DNA from: a virus
Reading direction: 5' to 3' (one strand)
IMG/VR virus record: IMGVR_UViG_3300010938_000067
Location: 1-44,256 of that record
Length of the DNA stretch: 44,256 nucleotides
The notes beneath the pieces are model-generated. The model ran no database searches. It was given only the letters and a program-made list of their open reading frames with translations, and was not told where the DNA came from. Positions 22,503 to 30,945 of this stretch are shown here, piece after piece; positions within the stretch are counted from its first letter, which is position 1, and each line of letters opens with the position of its first letter. The position numbers and the translations under genes are program-made.

Positions 22503-23487
22503 CCTCGAACACCTTCTTTTTGATATCTTCAGATACGGACCGGTTCTCCTGTATGAACTTCCTCAAGTCATTTTCACCATGGAACTTCTCGTTACCAATC
22601 TTGAACCAACTACCAGCCTTTTCAATCACACCGCATTTCAAGGCCAAGTCGATGAGTTCGATAGAGTCATCGCGTCTACCATCTGCATACAGAGGGAACT
22701 GTCCAGACAAGAATGGGTTCGATACCTTCGACTTCGTTATCTCCCATTTGATCATCTGACCTATCTTAACTTCTATGACCCTGCCCCCAACATTCTTCTT
22801 CTCGTATATGAATGACGTTTTGTCTTTACCTGAGAATAGTTTCACGATGACGGATGGGAAGTGTTCTGCCGCAAGCCCTCCTCCATGGTCAGCGAACACC
22901 ATCGTTCCGGCGAATTTGTTCCTGGCCTGGGATACGAGGATTATCAGCGCATCCTGGTTCCAGGCGTTCCACTTCGAAAGGAGTTCACCAACAGCTCGTG
23001 CGTTCTGTCCTATAGAGTTGTTCTCTTCTTCGAAGAACTTCGGTGAATTTATGGTATTTATCGAATCCAGTGCTACGACATCGACCATGTTGTTCTGTAG
23101 TAGATCTTTCGTGGCGGACAGGATGTCGTCGAGATTGTTCTTCCGCATCACCAGCAATGACTCTGTATCGACACCATTCTTCTCCGCCCAAGTGGCGTCA
23201 TACCCCTTCTCTGCGTCGATATAGAGGCATCGCCTCATCCCGGCCATCTGGGCTTCAGCTATGCTGCGCAAACAGAGTGTGCTTTTCCCACTCGACCTAT
23301 TCCCCCAAAGCATCACGAATCTACCTGCCGGCCACCCGCCACCCAATGCATGGTCCAAGGATAGCGAACCAGTTGGCACTCTTGCTGGTATGCTGTATTC
23401 AGATCCGGTACCGATGACCTTCTGGCCGAACTTCCTGTTTATCTCGTTGACCTGATTGATGAGTTCTTCCAAGCTAAGTTCGCCCAT
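22477..23487 (-). CDS. recA: RecA-type recombinase
   Basis: 336 residues. ATP site Walker A GNRSSGKST at 62-70 after PTGSLSLDHALGGGWPAGR, the conserved RecA opening; Walker-B-like VDVVALDSI; LIILVSQ as strand with Gln; and an L2-like AGTMVFADHGGGLAAEHF. RecA coats single-stranded DNA and promotes strand exchange. The Cas4-like nuclease and RuvC genes follow. The ATG overlaps the end of the polymerase gene and has GAGGGGG upstream. Confidence 0.92.
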   Translation of the reverse strand: MGELSLEELINQVNEINRKFGQKVIGTGSEYSIPARVPTGSLSLDHALGGGWPAGRFVMLWGNRSSGKSTLCLRSIAEAQMAGMRRCLYIDAEKGYDATWAEKNGVDTESLLVMRKNNLDDILSATKDLLQNNMVDVVALDSINTINSPKFFEEENNSIGQNARAVGELLSKWNAWNQDALIILVSQARNKFAGTMVFADHGGGLAAEHFPSVIVKLFSGKDKTSFIYEKKNVGGRVIEVKIGQMIKWEITKSKVSNPFLSGQFPLYADGRRDDSIELIDLALKCGVIEKAGSWFKIGNEKFHGENDLRKFIQENRSVSEDIKKKVFEVEVPQEED

Positions 23488-25840
23488 CCTGCCCCCTCTT
23501 CAGCTCGAGAATCCTGGAGGCCAGGATGAGGCCATCATCAGCAAGGGTGAGATCTCCACTATCCGTTCTGGTTGTCTTGATGCATATCTTCGTATACGGC
23601 TGTAGCCAAGCGGCCACCTTCTTGTATTGGCTTGGGAATATCACTATATCTTCTACGTTTTCTCCATCGGTCACTATGACCCTGGCCATGTACTCACCCT
23701 TCCTGGTTTTGAATGTCCTCACCGACAGGGGGACGACCAGTGCTTTTGCGTCGGTGAGTTTTCCGATGCCGTGATTATACAACTCTTTCTCGTCCTCTGA
23801 GAAGATATCCCCTTCACAGAGCCGTTCGAACGGGGTGAGGGGCAGCCCGGCTCTTTTCCTTTGTTGGTAGTCAGCAAGATAGGTGAAACCAGCCAGCCTG
23901 TTGCCGCAAACCAAGCCGATGATGACTGCATCCTCATCGACGACACCGAAGTCGACGTATACCGTCATCGACCCAGACTGATCTTCTATGGTTATCCTGG
24001 TGTTGTCGGAATACTTCTTCACTTCTTTGACAATCGCTTTCACGATCCCAGCCCCGTCGATATCGCCGATACCGATGGTTTCGAAGGGGATGTCCAACTC
24101 ATCTAGGTCTACGATGCCGAGCAGATCATAAGCCTTGCGCTCATCACCAGGATGCCCTATCTCCGAGAACGCTCCGGCCTCTTGCAGACGAGCGACAACT
24201 GCCGATGTGCATTTCCTCTTGGAGACCTTTGCGATGAAGTCATCGACAGACCGATAAGGTCGATTAGCGATGATCTCTTCTGCGGCGACAGCGCCGACCC
24301 CTTTGATATTCATCAGTCCATAACGTATGGAATCTCCTTCCAGGGAGAAGGATATGTCCGACTTATTCACGTCTGGCGGCAACAGTTCTATGCCGAGGCG
24401 CTTCGCCTCCATGTAATAAGTTGTGAGTTTTTCCCTCTTCGTTTCATGTTTGAACAATGCATACATGTATTCCACTGGGAAGTGCGCCTTCAACCACATG
24501 CAGCGATACGTTATCAACGAATATGCTGTAGCATGTGCTTTATTGAAGGCGTAACCTGAGAACTTCTCAAAGTCAGACCATAGTTTCTTGGCTGTAGTCT
24601 TTCCGAGTATCTTCGAAGCAGATTCGAGCCACCTCTTTTCGTACTTCTTGAATTCTTCTGGGTCCTGTTTCTTGCCGATGATCTTCCTGACTTTATCCGC
24701 ATCCGACCAGGAGAATCCGCCCACCTTAACGAGTGCTTCTATGAGTTGCTCCTGGAATATGAAGAGGTTGTACGTGTCTTTCGTGATTTCTGTCAGTATC
24801 GGGTGTATCTCAGTAATCTCCTCGAGCCCCTTCTTCCTTCTTATGCACGAATCCCCCACCGTGAGGAGTGCCCCTGGCCTTACCAGTGAAGTCGCTAGAA
24901 CGATGTCGGCGAACGAGTCGACGCCCATCTCTTTCATGAGTTTCGTAAGAGGGGCGGCTTCAGCTTGGAATACGCCTACGGTATGACCTTCCGATAGCTC
25001 CCTGAACACCGTCTCGTCATCAAGAGGTATCTCTTGAAGGTTTACCTCGATGCCGTGCCGCTCCTTGATCTTGTCGAGGCATTCCCTTATACAGGTAAGG
25101 ATCTCCAAACTAAGGATGTCCATCTTGATGAGGCCGACCTTGGCGCAATCTTCCATATCGTATGCAGCGCAAGGAACTCGCTCACGTCCATGTTGGGCTC
25201 GAGACTCCAAAGGCAGGATATCGGTCAGCACTTTCCCGGCCACCACGACGCCGGCTGCATGGACGCCGCTCTGCCGCCATCTACCCTCGAATCGTTTAAC
25301 GAGATGGACAACCTCGCTGTATTTATCTCTGAACCACTTCGTATCGTGAGAACAGAGGAACGTATCGATGTCCTCGAACTGCTTGCATACCCTATTGACA
25401 TCATCCATCGGGACGGCGAATGCCCTGGAGATGTCCCTCACGAGGTTCCTCGACGAGAACTTCGTAAACACAGATATGTTCGTTACGTTCTTCCACCGAC
25501 GCCGGAGGTATTCTTTAACTTCATCACGTCTAGCATCTTCGAAGTCTAGGTCGATGTCTGGAGGCTCGATCCTGCCCTGGTTGATGATCGCCGCTGGCCC
25601 GGTCGGTGCGTAATCGGTTATCCCGATGAGATAAGCAACAGACGATCCTGAGTCGTTCGTGTATTTCTTCCCAGACCGCAGCAATCTCAACATCGCCTCT
25701 GCTCCGCCGAGAACCCGTATGGCGAACAACTCATCTTCGACCCATTTCTGGTCAAGCACCGTTCTGTCTGACTTCTTAACCAAGTCAAGCAGTTCTAGAA
25801 AGCTTAATCTCTCTAAATTTCGGGTCATATTGGATTTCAA
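23474..25840 (-). CDS. dnaE: DNA polymerase III alpha, C-terminal part with catalytic palm
   Basis: 788 residues. Catalytic aspartates: PPDIDLDFED with Asp95 and Asp97, and Asp241 in IKMDILSLE. Other family marks: SGVHAAGVVVAG, VGVFQAEA, IFQEQLIEALVKVGGFSWSDADK, GYAFNKAHATAYSLI, then a helix-hairpin-helix and an OB fold near the end (ITIEDQSGSMTVYV). Residues about 34-93 (EDELFAIRVLGGAEAML, SGSSVAYLIGITD) look like a diverged copy of the early palm that is also present at the end of the upstream gene. TTG at 25840 has GGAGG ten bases upstream; an ATG lies four codons later. Confidence 0.9.
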   Translation of the reverse strand: MKSNMTRNLERLSFLELLDLVKKSDRTVLDQKWVEDELFAIRVLGGAEAMLRLLRSGKKYTNDSGSSVAYLIGITDYAPTGPAAIINQGRIEPPDIDLDFEDARRDEVKEYLRRRWKNVTNISVFTKFSSRNLVRDISRAFAVPMDDVNRVCKQFEDIDTFLCSHDTKWFRDKYSEVVHLVKRFEGRWRQSGVHAAGVVVAGKVLTDILPLESRAQHGRERVPCAAYDMEDCAKVGLIKMDILSLEILTCIRECLDKIKERHGIEVNLQEIPLDDETVFRELSEGHTVGVFQAEAAPLTKLMKEMGVDSFADIVLATSLVRPGALLTVGDSCIRRKKGLEEITEIHPILTEITKDTYNLFIFQEQLIEALVKVGGFSWSDADKVRKIIGKKQDPEEFKKYEKRWLESASKILGKTTAKKLWSDFEKFSGYAFNKAHATAYSLITYRCMWLKAHFPVEYMYALFKHETKREKLTTYYMEAKRLGIELLPPDVNKSDISFSLEGDSIRYGLMNIKGVGAVAAEEIIANRPYRSVDDFIAKVSKRKCTSAVVARLQEAGAFSEIGHPGDERKAYDLLGIVDLDELDIPFETIGIGDIDGAGIVKAIVKEVKKYSDNTRITIEDQSGSMTVYVDFGVVDEDAVIIGLVCGNRLAGFTYLADYQQRKRAGLPLTPFERLCEGDIFSEDEKELYNHGIGKLTDAKALVVPLSVRTFKTRKGEYMARVIVTDGENVEDIVIFPSQYKKVAAWLQPYTKICIKTTRTDSGDLTLADDGLILASRILELKRGQDGRT

Positions 25841-27074
25841 GATTCAGGAACCTCCAGAAGATCAGGTTGAACTTTATAGGGTCGACCTCGGTGATGCCTA
25901 GGACATATGCGAGAAGCGAGCCGCCAACAGAACCTCGTCCAGGCCCAACCATGATGCCGTTCGTCTTACTCGCATGCACCATATCCCAGATGATCAAGAA
26001 ATAGTCTGCGAATCCGGATTTGATAACGATGTCCAGTTCATCTTCCAACCTTGACACGTACTCTTCACCAAGTCCCAACTTCTCGAATCGTTCCCACGCA
26101 ACCTCTTTCAGGAACTCAGCAGAGTCAGTCATCTTCGAGAATCGCGGCAGATTGTTCCCGCCTAGGGTGAGTTCAACATCACAGAGATCGGCTATCGCAA
26201 CGGTATTGTCGTAGATATCCGTCCTGTCGATACCCATACCGACCATGAATTTTTCGATCTCTACCCTAGACAACAGGTAGTTGTCATACTTGTCGAACCG
26301 CAACCTGCGGTTGGGCCACAAGAAGTTTATCCTCTCCATAAGGTCGTACCTGCGAGACTCCGTGAATAGCCCCATCGCTCTTTCCCTGTCACTATCCTTG
26401 AAAGAGGACACCTGGGAGAGGAGCAGCCCAACCTCAGCAGCCACCTTGTCGTCTTTGTCAGCGTAGTGCGCATCAGCTGTAACCACTACTTGCAGCCCGT
26501 TAGAATCCGCTACTGCAAGTAATGCCTCGTTCAGCTCAGGCGGGTTCCACGGCTGTACCTCTACGAATAGATGCTCGAATAAGGACAGTTTCTCGATAAC
26601 ATCCTGTGGGGTATATGGCGTATCTCCTGCAAGAGATCGACTCAATATCCCATCGACGCATCCGGTTAGAACCACCAAGTCTGATTCTTTTCCTGATGAG
26701 AGCGATGACAAGAAATCCAAATCAACACGAGGTTTCTTATAGAATCCGATGTTCCACGCTGCCTCAGATATGCGGAAAAGTTTCTTGAGCCCCTCGTTGT
26801 TCTTCGCTAAAAGGCCGATATGGTAAATGACATCTTCTTTGTTACGCGAAGACATGTCATCGGCGAGATACGCCTCGACACCTATGATTGGCTTGACCCC
26901 GTATTTATGGCATTCCTCGTAGAACTTTACAGTGCAAGCCAATGACCCATGATCAGTGATGGCGACTGCTGGCTGTTCGAGGGTATTGGCACGCGCGGCA
27001 ACCTCTTCTGGCGTTGCGAAACCATCGAGCAACGACCCCATGGTGTGAACGTGCAGATGGACGAAATCACTCAT
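25785..27074 (-). CDS. dnaE: DNA polymerase III alpha, N-terminal PHP domain part
   Basis: 429 residues. The PHP domain starts HLHVHTMGSLLDG with metal-binding His residues, then VAITDHGSLA and GVKPIIGVEAYLAD, as in DnaE. The end has the palm entry VGPGRGSVGGSLLAYVLGIT (376-395) and RFLNLE, after which normal DnaE continues to PDIDIDF; here the frame stops after about 17 unrelated residues. The next gene starts in a different frame with a 56-base overlap. The two products probably assemble into one polymerase, with the PHP part possibly providing proofreading or stability. Confidence 0.9.
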   Translation of the reverse strand: MSDFVHLHVHTMGSLLDGFATPEEVAARANTLEQPAVAITDHGSLACTVKFYEECHKYGVKPIIGVEAYLADDMSSRNKEDVIYHIGLLAKNNEGLKKLFRISEAAWNIGFYKKPRVDLDFLSSLSSGKESDLVVLTGCVDGILSRSLAGDTPYTPQDVIEKLSLFEHLFVEVQPWNPPELNEALLAVADSNGLQVVVTADAHYADKDDKVAAEVGLLLSQVSSFKDSDRERAMGLFTESRRYDLMERINFLWPNRRLRFDKYDNYLLSRVEIEKFMVGMGIDRTDIYDNTVAIADLCDVELTLGGNNLPRFSKMTDSAEFLKEVAWERFEKLGLGEEYVSRLEDELDIVIKSGFADYFLIIWDMVHASKTNGIMVGPGRGSVGGSLLAYVLGITEVDPIKFNLIFWRFLNLEIQYDPKFREIKLSRTA

Positions 27075-27243
27075 CTGATTTCTTCTCCCAATAGATGTTC
27101 TCGCAATCTATTCTGCCGCACAGCTTTACCATCGCAATCCCGGTGAATCGGCCACATACGAGACAGGAGCACCACCTCTCGTCACTCGTCCATATCGGTG
27201 GCTTTATCTTCACTGCCTCTACGTATGGCACTGTTTTTATCAT
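27067..27243 (-). CDS. Small zinc-ribbon protein, 58 aa
   Basis: ATG at 27243 overlaps the deaminase stop as ATGA. MIKTVPYVEAVKIKPPIW leads to CSCLVCGRFTGIAMVKLCGRIDC, with CxxC and CGxxxC that may bind zinc. It overlaps the start of the polymerase gene by eight bases. Function unknown. Confidence 0.68.
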   Translation of the reverse strand: MIKTVPYVEAVKIKPPIWTSDERWCSCLVCGRFTGIAMVKLCGRIDCENIYWEKKSDE

Positions 27244-27728
27244 TCTTCCACTATTTGAGTGACGGGGATTACCCGCAGCTTCGGCACGCTGACCCCAGAA
27301 AGGATACGAACCTTGACTCCAGCTTCTGAAAGGAGGTCGAGCGCCTTCGTATATGGAGAATGTGCAGATGCGACAACTTCCTTTATACCTGACTGGATAA
27401 GTATCCTCGCACATGATTGGCAAGGAGATATAGTCACATACAGGGAAGCACCATCTACGGAGATGCCTAGTCTGGCCGCATTGATGATAGCCATAACTTC
27501 TGCATGTATCGCCCTACAGGCTTTCGAATTCTCGCCGACCTCTCTAGTGGCACATTCTTCCCCGCATAGAGCCGTTCCTTCGGGAGCGCCGTTAGCCCCC
27601 ACAGAAAGGACGACCCCCCTTCCCTTGTCCACCAGGACAGCACCAACTTTTTTGGCAGGGCACGTCCCCCTCTGCGAAACGTATTTCGCTAGACCCAGAT
27701 AATAGAGATCTTCATTGATATCACTCAT
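27240..27728 (-). CDS. Deoxycytidylate (dCMP) deaminase
   Basis: 162 residues of the cytidine deaminase-like fold. Zinc site HAE at 75-77 in AIHAEVMAI and PCQSCARIL with Cys103 and Cys106; further CPAKKVGAV and GANGAPEG typical of the dCMP deaminase/ComEB group. It converts dCMP to dUMP to feed dTMP synthesis. No thymidylate synthase is in the window. Confidence 0.92.
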   Translation of the reverse strand: MSDINEDLYYLGLAKYVSQRGTCPAKKVGAVLVDKGRGVVLSVGANGAPEGTALCGEECATREVGENSKACRAIHAEVMAIINAARLGISVDGASLYVTISPCQSCARILIQSGIKEVVASAHSPYTKALDLLSEAGVKVRILSGVSVPKLRVIPVTQIVEE

Positions 27729-28290
27729 CTCGCACCTCGTTCAGGTCTATGTCCCACAAAGTGTCTATGAAGGAACATAGTTTATTGATTATGCGTTCTT
27801 CGAATGCCACGTTGTATGGCCTTCTGACGACATAACTCCTGAATCCGAAAGCAGAGCATTTATATGCCTCGTAGAAAAGGTCCTCCACGATGAAATCCGC
27901 TTCCACTTTCTGCATATATTCGTATTTCTTCATGGCTGGATAGAAAGCGACCTTCGTGGTCATCACCCCGTTCTTGGCCAGCCATGCTCTCGTCGGGATC
28001 ATGCTTGATTGCGGCCGCGAAGTGAGTATGTGGACGTCATGTCCAGCATCTATCCACGCCCGCACAGCTTCGATATTTCCTGTGAATGGTGGCACCTTTG
28101 CCCAGAACCACTCATCAGATAACAACTTCCTAATCCAGTTATGACCGATGTTGTTCACTGCGAGGAAATCCCGTAGGTCCTCCCACGAAATCTCCGGTGG
28201 GAGGTGAACCCCATGGGTCTTCAGGAGCTCACCCCCCACTGGAGCGGCTAGATCACCAAGTACCCCGTCGATATCGACGCAGATTACCAA
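27721..28290 (-). CDS. HAD-family 5'(3')-deoxyribonucleotidase-like phosphatase
   Basis: 189 residues. Motif I is VDIDGVLGDL (nucleophile and acid Asp), motif II HILTSRP, and a late FIVEDLF for motif III/IV acidic residues. The cap-like stretch WIRKLLSDEWFWAKVPPFTG resembles the 5'(3')-nucleotidase family. It would dephosphorylate nucleotides. TTG at 28290 overlaps the SSB stop and has AAGGAG upstream. Confidence 0.8.
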   Translation of the reverse strand: MVICVDIDGVLGDLAAPVGGELLKTHGVHLPPEISWEDLRDFLAVNNIGHNWIRKLLSDEWFWAKVPPFTGNIEAVRAWIDAGHDVHILTSRPQSSMIPTRAWLAKNGVMTTKVAFYPAMKKYEYMQKVEADFIVEDLFYEAYKCSAFGFRSYVVRRPYNVAFEERIINKLCSFIDTLWDIDLNEVRDE

Positions 28291-28898
28291 CCAGAGGAAT
28301 CTCCTTGCTTCTGGCCTTGCACCATAGCGAGGCACTCATCATAAGTGCGGTACTTGGTGAACTGCGACAGATCGATGATCGGCTTGGAGGCCACATCGAA
28401 CTGAGATACCTCGCGGGGAAGGAGGGTATACGTCGTCTTCAACCCCTCTCCGTTCCGCTTAAGCTTATAGTTCCGGTCACAGAGAGTATTGAAGTCCTCT
28501 GCATACTCGATGAGTGCTCCGCCGATACCCTTGGGCGAGAACCCGCTCGCAACAATCCTCGTGGCTTGGAGTTCTTCCACCCATGCGTTGATGAATATCC
28601 TAGAGCGCCGCTTCCACCTGTTCGAGACGACGACACGCTCGCATCCTACGCACTTACCCTCCTCCTCTGCGGTGCAAAGGAAACGGACGGACGGGTTGTC
28701 GGGATCGAGATGCTCGAACACCGTCACAGCGAGCCCACGTGATTCATCGTAATACTTCCCACTTTCATCTAGTTCCTGTAGGAACCTTATCGTTACAGAC
28801 TGTCCGTCTTTGAGCTTCAGGAAGGAATCCTGTCTCTCTGAGCCTGTCTCAGCTAGCTTCTTCAGAGCCTTTAGCCCTGTCAGTGTGCCCTTCGACAT
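28284..28898 (-). CDS. Single-stranded DNA-binding protein, gp32-like
   Basis: 204 residues from the ATG 28898 (MSKGTLTGLKALKKLAE). It carries the OB-type segment VTIRFLQELDESGKYY, a CVGC pair, RIFINAWVEE, then GFSPKGIGGALIEYAEDF and TYTLLPREV, a pattern of phage SSB proteins related to T4 gp32 with a partial zinc site. It should coat single-stranded DNA in replication and recombination. It overlaps the end of the primase gene by 50 bases. An upstream TTG (spacing five bases from GGAG) is an alternative start. Confidence 0.75.
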   Translation of the reverse strand: MSKGTLTGLKALKKLAETGSERQDSFLKLKDGQSVTIRFLQELDESGKYYDESRGLAVTVFEHLDPDNPSVRFLCTAEEEGKCVGCERVVVSNRWKRRSRIFINAWVEELQATRIVASGFSPKGIGGALIEYAEDFNTLCDRNYKLKRNGEGLKTTYTLLPREVSQFDVASKPIIDLSQFTKYRTYDECLAMVQGQKQGDSSGW

Positions 28899-29832
28899 AT
28901 CCAATATCACTCCTTTCGGGATTTGTCCCCATCTTACCATACCTGCCCATCCTGAGTAGGAAGGCGGGGATCTTTTTCGAGATGCAGTCGCGTATCTGTT
29001 CATCATCCATCTCGCCGGGGTCCTTTACGGGGTACAGGTAGGGGGCCCAATATATACGTTTACCTGCGCAGGAGTCCTCTATGATCTTGCCCAGCCTACG
29101 CCCGGCCTCATCGTTATCGGTGAATATGACGATCGTGTCGAAGTGTTTGAGTAGCAACCGTTTCTGCCTGTCAGAAAGTCCGCCCATCATCGTGGCAACG
29201 ACCGGGAATCCCGCTTGGTGAACCTTCATCGCATCGAACGGTCCTTCAACAACTATGACCTCTCGGGAATCGATGACTTTATCGATGTTGAACAAAGTTT
29301 TACTCTTCGGTAAATCATTGTCTTTATACTTCGGCCCGTTCCCGCTCACAATCCTCCGCGTGAGTCCGAGCAGTCGTCCTTGTTCATCACGCACCGGCAC
29401 ACAGATCGCTTCGCCATCCCAGCCTGCCTCGAAGTCGCGGATGGTCTTCTCGGTAAACCCTCTCTCCACGAGGTACGTGAGGTTCGAGATATCTCGTCTG
29501 AGATTTTTCAGTATAGATTCTTCATCTATCGAATCAGTGCTGAGGTCGTCAGGCCCGGATCCGATCCGTCGTACCGGCCTTACCTTTCCTCTGGCATGCC
29601 GGACGATCATCCTCCGTGCTTTGGCTTCAGAACCTCCAACGATACGCATGATTAGCGCTACCAATGTCCCAGACGATCCGCAATCTGGATTCCAGCATCT
29701 CCAGACCCCGAGACGTTTGTCGATATTGAAAGCCGGAGTATCAGTATTGTTATGGAACGGGCAATAAGCGATGAAATGCGTAGAAGTTTCTCCTTTAACA
29801 GATATTCCTAGCTCATCCAGCAATGAGAGCAT
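28849..29832 (-). CDS. dnaG: DNA primase (CHC2 zinc finger and TOPRIM)
   Basis: 327 residues from ATG 29832 (GGTGAGG five bases upstream); the open frame extends further but without primase-like sequence. MLSLLDELGISVKG leads to the CHC2 zinc site Cys24, His27, Cys46, Cys51, then RRDISNLTYLVERGFTEKTI, and the TOPRIM core VIVVEGPFDAMKVHQAG with Glu and IVIFTDNDEAGRRLG with DxD. There is no helicase domain; a separate DnaB gene lies at 35045. It makes RNA primers. It is the first gene leftward of the candidate origin. Confidence 0.88.
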   Translation of the reverse strand: MLSLLDELGISVKGETSTHFIAYCPFHNNTDTPAFNIDKRLGVWRCWNPDCGSSGTLVALIMRIVGGSEAKARRMIVRHARGKVRPVRRIGSGPDDLSTDSIDEESILKNLRRDISNLTYLVERGFTEKTIRDFEAGWDGEAICVPVRDEQGRLLGLTRRIVSGNGPKYKDNDLPKSKTLFNIDKVIDSREVIVVEGPFDAMKVHQAGFPVVATMMGGLSDRQKRLLLKHFDTIVIFTDNDEAGRRLGKIIEDSCAGKRIYWAPYLYPVKDPGEMDDEQIRDCISKKIPAFLLRMGRYGKMGTNPERSDIGYVEGHTDRAKGSEEAS

Positions 29833-29988
29833 CGAGTCCTCACCGATTTCAATGTTTAACTCACCCCTTTTACGCTGGGGTTTTGTCCCGAAAGCCGTTG
29901 TTTGAGCGGCAAGGGAAATCAGAAAGAGTTTCATGATGGCGGCCTTATTTGTCTTCCGTGAATAGAGGGTCCACACATACCCAACCCA

Positions 29989-30005
29989 TAAGGCCGTCGG
30001 CCTTA
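29989..30005. repeat. 17-base palindrome in the divergent region
   Basis: taaggccgtcggcctta: 8-bp perfect arms around one central base. The half-site cggcctta(g) recurs singly near 30248-30257. Confidence 0.8.
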
Positions 30006-30122
30006 GAGATTCAAGAAGAGAAATTCTGTTTCTTTTTTCCAGATGGCCGAAAGCCCGGTTGCCGCGGAGTTTGAAGGGTACAGACGCCCAGAACTTTGTG
30101 GTTTTCTTAATCTTTTTCTTAA

Positions 30123-30143
30123 ATCCCCCCCGAAGGGGGGGAT
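30123..30143. repeat. C7/G7 hairpin
   Basis: atccccccc (30123-30131) and gggggggat (30135-30143) form a 9-bp stem with a GAA triloop, extremely stable. It lacks a U-tract on either strand, so it is not a standard terminator; it lies in the leader of a primase transcript. Confidence 0.85.
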
Positions 30144-30210
30144 GATTTCGTAAGACCGTAGAGAATATAGACAATATAACCCCTTCGAACGTTATCCAGT
30201 CGGCCTATTT

Positions 30211-30236
30211 GAGCCATTGGCTCTTAGAGCCATTGG
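30211..30236. repeat. Overlapping palindromes and direct repeats
   Basis: Palindrome gagccattggctc (30211-30223) overlaps palindrome ggctcttagagcc (30219-30231). The 10-mer gagccattgg is directly repeated at 30211 and 30227, 16 bp apart. Such overlap allows alternative hairpins. Confidence 0.85.
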
Positions 30237-30257
30237 GGTTTCGGCCATCGGCCTTAG

Positions 30258-30328
30258 CCCCTTAGTCCCTTAGTCCTAGTCCCTTAGTCCCTTAGTCCCT
30301 TAGTCCCTTAGTCCCTTAGTCCCTTAGT
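30258..30328. repeat. 8-bp iteron array cccttagt
   Basis: Eight full copies of cccttagt: two at 30259-30274, a shortened cctagt unit at 30275-30280, and six in perfect tandem at 30281-30328. On the minus strand this reads GGG tracts spaced by five bases (ACTAA), fulfilling the G-quadruplex pattern. Period too short for CRISPR. Resembles iterons or a simple-sequence origin element. Confidence 0.95.
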
Positions 30329-30340
30329 CCCTATAGGGAC
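30327..30340. repeat. 14-bp perfect palindrome closing the iteron array
   Basis: gtccctatagggac is its own reverse complement and directly abuts the last iteron, sharing the gtccc half. It could be a protein-binding site at the array border. Confidence 0.9.
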
Positions 30341-30384
30341 AATAGCACACTTCGGGGCTTTTGTTGGGAAATTTCACGGAAAAC

Positions 30385-30501
30385 TCACAAAGATTTAACC
30401 TTCTTTACCGGTTCTTGTTTGCCGCGACAAGTCACGCAGATGTCGTCGTCGATGTACGGCAGTAGCCTTCCGCATATCCGGCAGAACACCCACCCTTTCA
30501 T
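30385..30501 (-). CDS. Zinc-ribbon miniprotein, 38 aa
   Basis: MKGWVFCRICGRLLPYIDDDICVTC: two CxxC pairs separated by 11 residues, then a basic tail ending KKVKSL. No clear ribosome site precedes the ATG at 30501. The conserved zinc-ribbon appearance argues that it is real. It is transcribed towards the repeat region and divergent from the HNH gene. Confidence 0.5.
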   Translation of the reverse strand: MKGWVFCRICGRLLPYIDDDICVTCRGKQEPVKKVKSL

Positions 30502-30537
30502 GTGCCGAGATTCTGAGACGTATCGGGCGACTTGGTG

Positions 30538-30543
30538 TAGAAT
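30538..30543 (+). promoter_or_regulatory. -10-like box upstream of the HNH gene
   Basis: TAGAAT lies nine bases before the ATG at 30553, predicting a start a few bases from the start codon. No good -35 is present. A weak CGGAG lies between. Assignment is tentative. Confidence 0.35.
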
Positions 30544-30552
30544 CGGAGTTAC

Positions 30553-30945
30553 ATGGGGAACGATTGGCAAAAGATCGAATGGTCGACTCGACCTCGCCGG
30601 TACGACGAGCGGGGCTACGTCGAGCGGTGGTGTCCCGAACATCTTTTCGCCCAACGGGATGGATGGGTTCTTGAACACCGTCTCGTGATGGAGGACTACT
30701 TGGGGCGCTACCTCGATCCGGATGAAGTGGTTCATCACATAGACGAGATAAAAGATGATAACAGGATAGAGAACCTTTGGTTATGTACCAAGAATGAACA
30801 CTCTAAGATACACAAGATCGGGGCGAGTCTCCCGATGAGCATGAAGGCTAAGATCAGGAAAGCACAGCGGCGCCGGAGCGGTCGATTCGTGCGGGACAGC
30901 TCGGGCAGATTCGTAGGGATTTCTGATGAGGAAAAAGACACGTGA
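30553..30945 (+). CDS. HNH endonuclease
   Basis: 130 residues. The motif [17 protein letters not shown] (His61, His62, Asn70) with [15 protein letters not shown] before it and TKNEHSKIH after it is the HNH nuclease of phage and homing proteins. An N-terminal WCPEH gives a possible zinc ligand. The C-terminal region is basic with a repeated SGRFV segment, likely binding DNA. It may be a free-standing homing endonuclease or a packaging-related HNH; terminase is not adjacent, which favours the former. Confidence 0.88.
   Translation: MGNDWQKIEWSTRPRRYDERGYVERWCPEHLFAQRDGWVLEHRLVMEDYLGRYLDPDEVVHHIDEIKDDNRIENLWLCTKNEHSKIHKIGASLPMSMKAKIRKAQRRRSGRFVRDSSGRFVGISDEEKDT

Larger units (their letters stand above)
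29833..30384. other. Gene-free divergent region, candidate replication origin
   Basis: About 550 bases without a convincing gene (only a weak N-terminal extension of the primase frame runs in). It sits between the leftward replication block and the rightward block and contains several inverted repeats, a C7/G7 hairpin, an 8-bp iteron array and a 14-bp palindrome, plus an AT-rich patch near 30160-30178. These are typical of initiator binding and unwinding sites. Function is inferred. Confidence 0.55.

Noticed and set aside
30123-30143. Intrinsic terminator at the C7/G7 hairpin
   Set aside because: Neither strand has a U-tract after the stem.
29833-30174. 114-residue N-terminal extension of the primase
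   Set aside because: The extension has no primase similarity, covers repeats and hairpins, and a good ribosome site precedes the ATG at 29832.
30258-30328. CRISPR array
   Set aside because: The unit is 8 bp with no spacers; it is a simple tandem repeat.
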